Assembly: GCA_964448045.1 (NCBI GenBank)
Contig: CAYUVF010000093.1
Coordinates: forward strand, 1 to 7,875
Direction: 5' to 3'
Source of the DNA: CAYUVF01 sp964448045
GTDB lineage: Bacteria; Bacteroidota; Rhodothermia; Rhodothermales; Salinibacteraceae
Length of the DNA stretch: 7,875 bases
Shown: positions 5,617-7,875 of the stretch, in pieces
How the letters are laid out: each line of letters opens with the position of its first letter
Position numbering within the stretch: position 1 is the first letter of the stretch
Notes under the pieces: generated by a model
What the model was told of the DNA's origin: nothing
Database searches by the model: none
What the model saw: the letters and a program-made list of their open reading frames with translations, nothing else
Made by a program: the position numbers and the translations under genes

Positions 5617-7230
5617 ATGAGGATGGACGGTGCCCTCGCCGATATCGGTTGGATTGTCATTGCCTTTGGGGCCGGATGGGCCGCCCGGGGGCTGCGGCTC
5701 CCGCCCCTGGTCGGGTACCTCGCGGCCGGGATGGGGCTGGCAGCGGCCGGCTTAGAGGGGAGCCCGACGATCGCGCGCGTCGGCGAGCTCGGCGTGGCGC
5801 TTCTGCTCTTCATCGTGGGGCTGGACCTGCGCTGGAAAAACCTCACCCGCGCAGAGGTGGTGGGCGCCGGGAGCCTGCATCTGATCGCGTTCGCCGCCGT
5901 GGCCAGCCTGGGCGCCTGGGCCATGGGGCTGCCGGCGAGCGGCGCGCTGGCGGTCGGGCTTGCGCTCGGTGTATCGAGCCTCGTGCTGGCGGCTACCGCG
6001 CTGGATGCGCAGCACGACCTCCGGGCTTACCACGGCCGCGTGGCGATCGGTATCATCTTGCTGCAGACGATTGTGGCGACGGCCGCGCTCGCGCTTCTGG
6101 GGCCCGTGCCGAGCCCGTGGGCGCTGGCGCTCGTGGGCGTGCCGCTGGCCCGTCCGGGGGTGAAGGCGCTCCTGAGCCGCATCGACTCGGATGAGCTCGT
6201 CTTGCTCTTCGGGCTGGCCGTCGCGGCGACCGGCTATCTGCTCTTCACGCAGGTCGGCGTAAGCGGGGAACTGGGCGCGCTGGCGGCCGGAGCGCTCCTG
6301 GCCGGCCACGCCCGCACCGATGCGGTCGCCGATGCGCTGGAGCCGCTCAAAGACGCCTTCCTCGCGGCCTTCTTCCTCAACGTCGGGCTCGTGGGGCTGC
6401 CGTCGTGGGGCGGCCTCGCCCTCGTGGGGGCGCTCCTGCTCGGGCTCACCGTCAAGGCGCTCCTCTTCTTCGGCGTGCTCGTGGGCTTTCGGCTGAAGGC
6501 GCGGACCGCCTTCCTGGCTGCGCTGCCCCTGACGACGTACAGCGGCTTTACACTCATCTTGGGCGACGCCGCCGTGCAAGCCGGGTACCTCCCCGCATCG
6601 ATGCTCACGGTGCTGGCGCTCGCCACGGCGGGTTCGTATCTGCTCAACGCACCTCTGGGCCGCCATCTGTCGGCGCTCTGGCGGCGGGCCGAGCCGCTGC
6701 TGACGCGCTGGGAGCGGGCGGGGCCGCACCCCGATGCGCAGCCGCAGATGCTGGGCCACGCGCAGTTTCTTGTCGTGGGCATGGATCGGATCGGGACGGC
6801 GGCGTACGACCACCTGACGCGCAACATGCAGTGCGCTGCGGGGCTGGACGACGACCCCGGCCGGATTGCGGCGCACCGGGACGAGGGCCGCCGCATCCTC
6901 TACGGCGACGCCCGCGACCGCAACCTGTGGGCCGAGCTCGACTTCGGGCGGCTGGAGGGCATCATCCTGACCCTCTCCGACCAGGCGGCCAAGCTGGAGG
7001 CCATTGCGGCGCTCCGAGCAGCCGGGTTCGAGGGAGCCATCAGCGCGCTCACGGCCGATCCGGACAACCGCCAGGCCCTGCTCGACGCCGGCGCCAATGC
7101 GGCCTATCTGTCGATCGAACAGGCGGGGCGGGCTCTCGCCGCGTACGGAATGGCGCGGCGGCAGGACCCCGTGCCCGGGTCGGTCACGCTGGACGTGGCC
7201 TCCGACTCGGGGCCCGTCCTCTCGCCCTGA
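5617..7230 (+). CDS. CPA2/Kef-type cation:proton antiporter with TrkA-N domain, key residues altered
   Basis: A 537-residue membrane protein. Residues 9-345 hold about 11-12 membrane helices of the Na+/H+ exchanger fold, with recognisable CPA2 landmarks: LPPLVGYLAAGMGL (28-41), ELGVALLLFIVGLDL (57-71), YHGRVAIGIILL (138-149), and LEPLKDAFLAAFFLNVGL (241-258). Residues 380-500 are a TrkA-N/RCK Rossmann domain (FLVVGMDRIGTAAYDHL ... RRILYGDARD ... IILTLSDQ) that in relatives senses NAD(H) and gates transport. Three family-defining positions differ. The usual QD or ED of the ion-binding helix is Gln150-Thr151. The SEF motif reads Ser309-Gly310-Phe311. The nucleotide loop GxGxxG reads G388-M-D-R-I-G393. 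The frame is intact and codon use matches the neighbours, so it is not an ordinary decayed gene. Relatives exchange K+ or Na+ for H+ across the inner membrane; whether this one transports is open. ATG 5623 is an equally possible start. Confidence 0.88.
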   Translation: MRMDGALADIGWIVIAFGAGWAARGLRLPPLVGYLAAGMGLAAAGLEGSPTIARVGELGVALLLFIVGLDLRWKNLTRAEVVGAGSLHLIAFAAVASLGAWAMGLPASGALAVGLALGVSSLVLAATALDAQHDLRAYHGRVAIGIILLQTIVATAALALLGPVPSPWALALVGVPLARPGVKALLSRIDSDELVLLFGLAVAATGYLLFTQVGVSGELGALAAGALLAGHARTDAVADALEPLKDAFLAAFFLNVGLVGLPSWGGLALVGALLLGLTVKALLFFGVLVGFRLKARTAFLAALPLTTYSGFTLILGDAAVQAGYLPASMLTVLALATAGSYLLNAPLGRHLSALWRRAEPLLTRWERAGPHPDAQPQMLGHAQFLVVGMDRIGTAAYDHLTRNMQCAAGLDDDPGRIAAHRDEGRRILYGDARDRNLWAELDFGRLEGIILTLSDQAAKLEAIAALRAAGFEGAISALTADPDNRQALLDAGANAAYLSIEQAGRALAAYGMARRQDPVPGSVTLDVASDSGPVLSP

Positions 7231-7257
7231 GGTAGGGTTCCGAAGGTAGGGTTGAAG
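7230..7257 (+). repeat. Two 14-bp direct repeats at the antiporter stop codon
   Basis: AGGTAGGGTTCCGA (7230-7243, starting with the last base of the stop) is followed at once by AGGTAGGGTTGAAG (7244-7257); ten bases in a row match. Probably a small duplication. No function is evident. Confidence 0.7.
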
Positions 7258-7262
7258 AGAGG

Positions 7263-7297
7263 GGCCCGGAGCCCGCAGGGCCGCCTCCACCGGGAGG
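7263..7297. terminator. Weak hairpins between convergent genes
   Basis: The + strand antiporter and the - strand small gene converge with a 75-bp gap. GGCCC (7263-7267) can pair with GGGCC (7278-7282), and CCTCC (7284-7288) with GGAGG (7293-7297) over a 4-base loop. Neither is followed by a T-run on either strand, so intrinsic termination is only a guess. Confidence 0.2.
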
Positions 7298-7305
7298 TCG
7301 CCCGC

Positions 7306-7596
7306 TTACGCAGCGGTCCGCTGCTGCAGGTCGGCCTGCAGGCGCCGGGCGTCGCGGCGCAGCTTGCTGATCAGCGTGCGGCGCACCTCCTCGGGCAGCG
7401 GCGGGCCGGGGGCGGTGGTAAGGGCGCTCAGCGCGCGCCGGTGGTGGCAGAGGGCGTAGCGGAGGCGGGCGATCGCGCGGTCGGTCGGAGCGGCCTCGTC
7501 GGAGGGAGATAAGTGAGCGGCGTCGCACCGGGCGCCGCCGGTATCGGTCGGAGCAGCCATGGGCTCAACAGGGGGGATGAGAGACATACTCAGCAT
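7306..7596 (-). CDS. Small hypothetical protein, 84-96 residues
   Basis: I do not recognise a family. From ATG at 7596 the product has 96 residues; from the downstream ATG at 7560 (MAAPTDTGG) it has 84, and there is another ATG at 7587. The start cannot be decided because no Shine-Dalgarno sequence is present. Codon use supports a real gene: third positions in the distal half are almost all G or C, with CTG, CGC, GCC and GAG preferred, as in the neighbouring genes. The first 40 residues are low complexity (Ala, Pro, Thr, Asp). The rest is a helical, strongly basic segment (IARLRYALCHHRRALSAL, then EEVRRTLISKLRRDARRL and QADLQQRTAA), likely a short helical hairpin. There is no signal peptide or membrane helix. 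The gene converges on the antiporter; the repeat cluster at 7638-7689 lies upstream of it. Confidence 0.6.
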   Translation of the reverse strand: MLSMSLIPPVEPMAAPTDTGGARCDAAHLSPSDEAAPTDRAIARLRYALCHHRRALSALTTAPGPPLPEEVRRTLISKLRRDARRLQADLQQRTAA

Positions 7597-7637
7597 GCGG
7601 GTTGGAAGCGCTTCTGGGTGTCGGAGTGGCGGCGTCT

Positions 7638-7689
7638 CGTTACAGGTCGTCGTTACACGTTGTCATTACAGGTCGTTATTACACGTAGC
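7638..7689. repeat. Four 13-bp direct repeats, possible operator array
   Basis: The units are CGTTACAGGTCGT (7638-7650), CGTTACACGTTGT (7651-7663), CATTACAGGTCGT (7664-7676) and TATTACACGTAGC (7677-7689). All share the core TTACA(G/C)GT, and they alternate A-B-A-B, so the cluster can also be seen as a 26-bp unit twice. It lies in a non-coding stretch between the - strand small gene and the outward + promoters, where binding sites for a regulator would be expected. No start codon or long frame uses it. Confidence 0.75.
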
Positions 7690-7740
7690 GCGAGCGGGAC
7701 TCTCCGCGGCAACTGGTCTCTCCGCGTCGGGCCCAGCGGA

Positions 7741-7770
7741 TTTAAGCGGGGGTAGTAAAGGAACTATAAC
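7741..7770 (+). promoter_or_regulatory. Candidate sigma70-like promoter toward right edge
   Basis: TTTAAG (7741-7746) and TATAAC (7765-7770) are 18 bp apart, the same -35 form as in front of the HDOD and 61-residue genes. Transcription would start near 7777 and run out of the window. The 13-bp repeats end about 88 bp before the expected start. Confidence 0.55.
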
Positions 7771-7833
7771 AGAAGGCGACCCAGCTGCGCAGTGGGGGGC
7801 TGTGGGCCTCCTGTGCGTCTAAGGGCTACCTCA

Positions 7834-7861
7834 TTTAAAATTTCGCTGGATGGTGTATCTT
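7834..7861 (+). promoter_or_regulatory. Second candidate promoter at right edge
   Basis: TTTAAA (7834-7839) and TATCTT (7856-7861) are 16 bp apart in a locally AT-rich patch. Together with the promoter at 7741 it suggests tandem promoters for a + strand gene that begins beyond 7875. The -10 box matches the consensus at only four of six bases. Confidence 0.4.
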
Positions 7862-7875
7862 GCCGGAGTTTCTTC

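Noticed and set aside
5752..7290. 512-residue open frame on the - strand opposite the antiporter
   Set aside because: The + strand frame shows clear transporter and Rossmann motifs; the - frame product is Arg/Gln/Glu-rich without any fold signature.
7677..7689. TTATTACAC in the repeat array as a DnaA box or replication iteron
   Set aside because: It does not match TTATNCACA, and no replication gene is nearby.

Overview
This is an ordinary-looking stretch of a very GC-rich bacterial chromosome, with seven genes on the + strand, the first cut by the window edge, and one small gene on the - strand near the right end. The mix of families fits the Bacteroidota/Rhodothermota side of the tree, for example a Salinibacter-like lineage: a lipocalin-like secreted protein, a LA_2272-type surface-repeat protein with the ending NYAANNPRFLRLLPGINLNL, a PEGA-domain membrane protein, and almost no Shine-Dalgarno sequences. 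Several soluble segments are rich in Asp/Glu. This placement is inference from content; there is no rRNA or marker gene.

Layout: 1-405 is the C-terminal part of a P1 (DmpA/BapA-type) self-processing aminopeptidase, and the window opens almost exactly at its cleavage site. 590-1771 is a single-pass membrane protein with three PEGA or PEGA-like domains and a 15-bp tandem repeat in its linker. 1887-3359 is a secreted protein with a TPR-like N-terminal part and a long Gly-rich surface-repeat part. 3512-4441 is an HDOD regulator. 4567-4752 is a 61-residue orphan protein in its own unit, with its own promoter and a clear terminator. 4973-5446 is a secreted lipocalin-like protein behind an AT-rich promoter. 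5617-7230 is a CPA2/Kef-type antiporter fused to a TrkA-N domain. 7306-7596 (-) is a small helical protein. 7597-7875 is non-coding and holds four 13-bp direct repeats and two candidate promoters that fire out of the window.

The genes do not form an obvious pathway. They read as mostly separate units, several concerned with the envelope (PEGA, surface repeat, lipocalin-like, antiporter). The HDOD gene, the 61-residue gene and the right edge share a promoter form, YTTAAG-N17/18-(G/T)ATAA(T/C).

The best leads are: (1) the antiporter keeps its fold but lacks the expected ion-site Asp (QT instead of QD), the Glu of the SEF motif, and the second Gly of its nucleotide-binding loop; (2) the 13-bp repeat cluster in front of the outward promoters; (3) the shared promoter form. 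I see no CRISPR array, insertion sequence, tRNA, phage or obvious defence system here.
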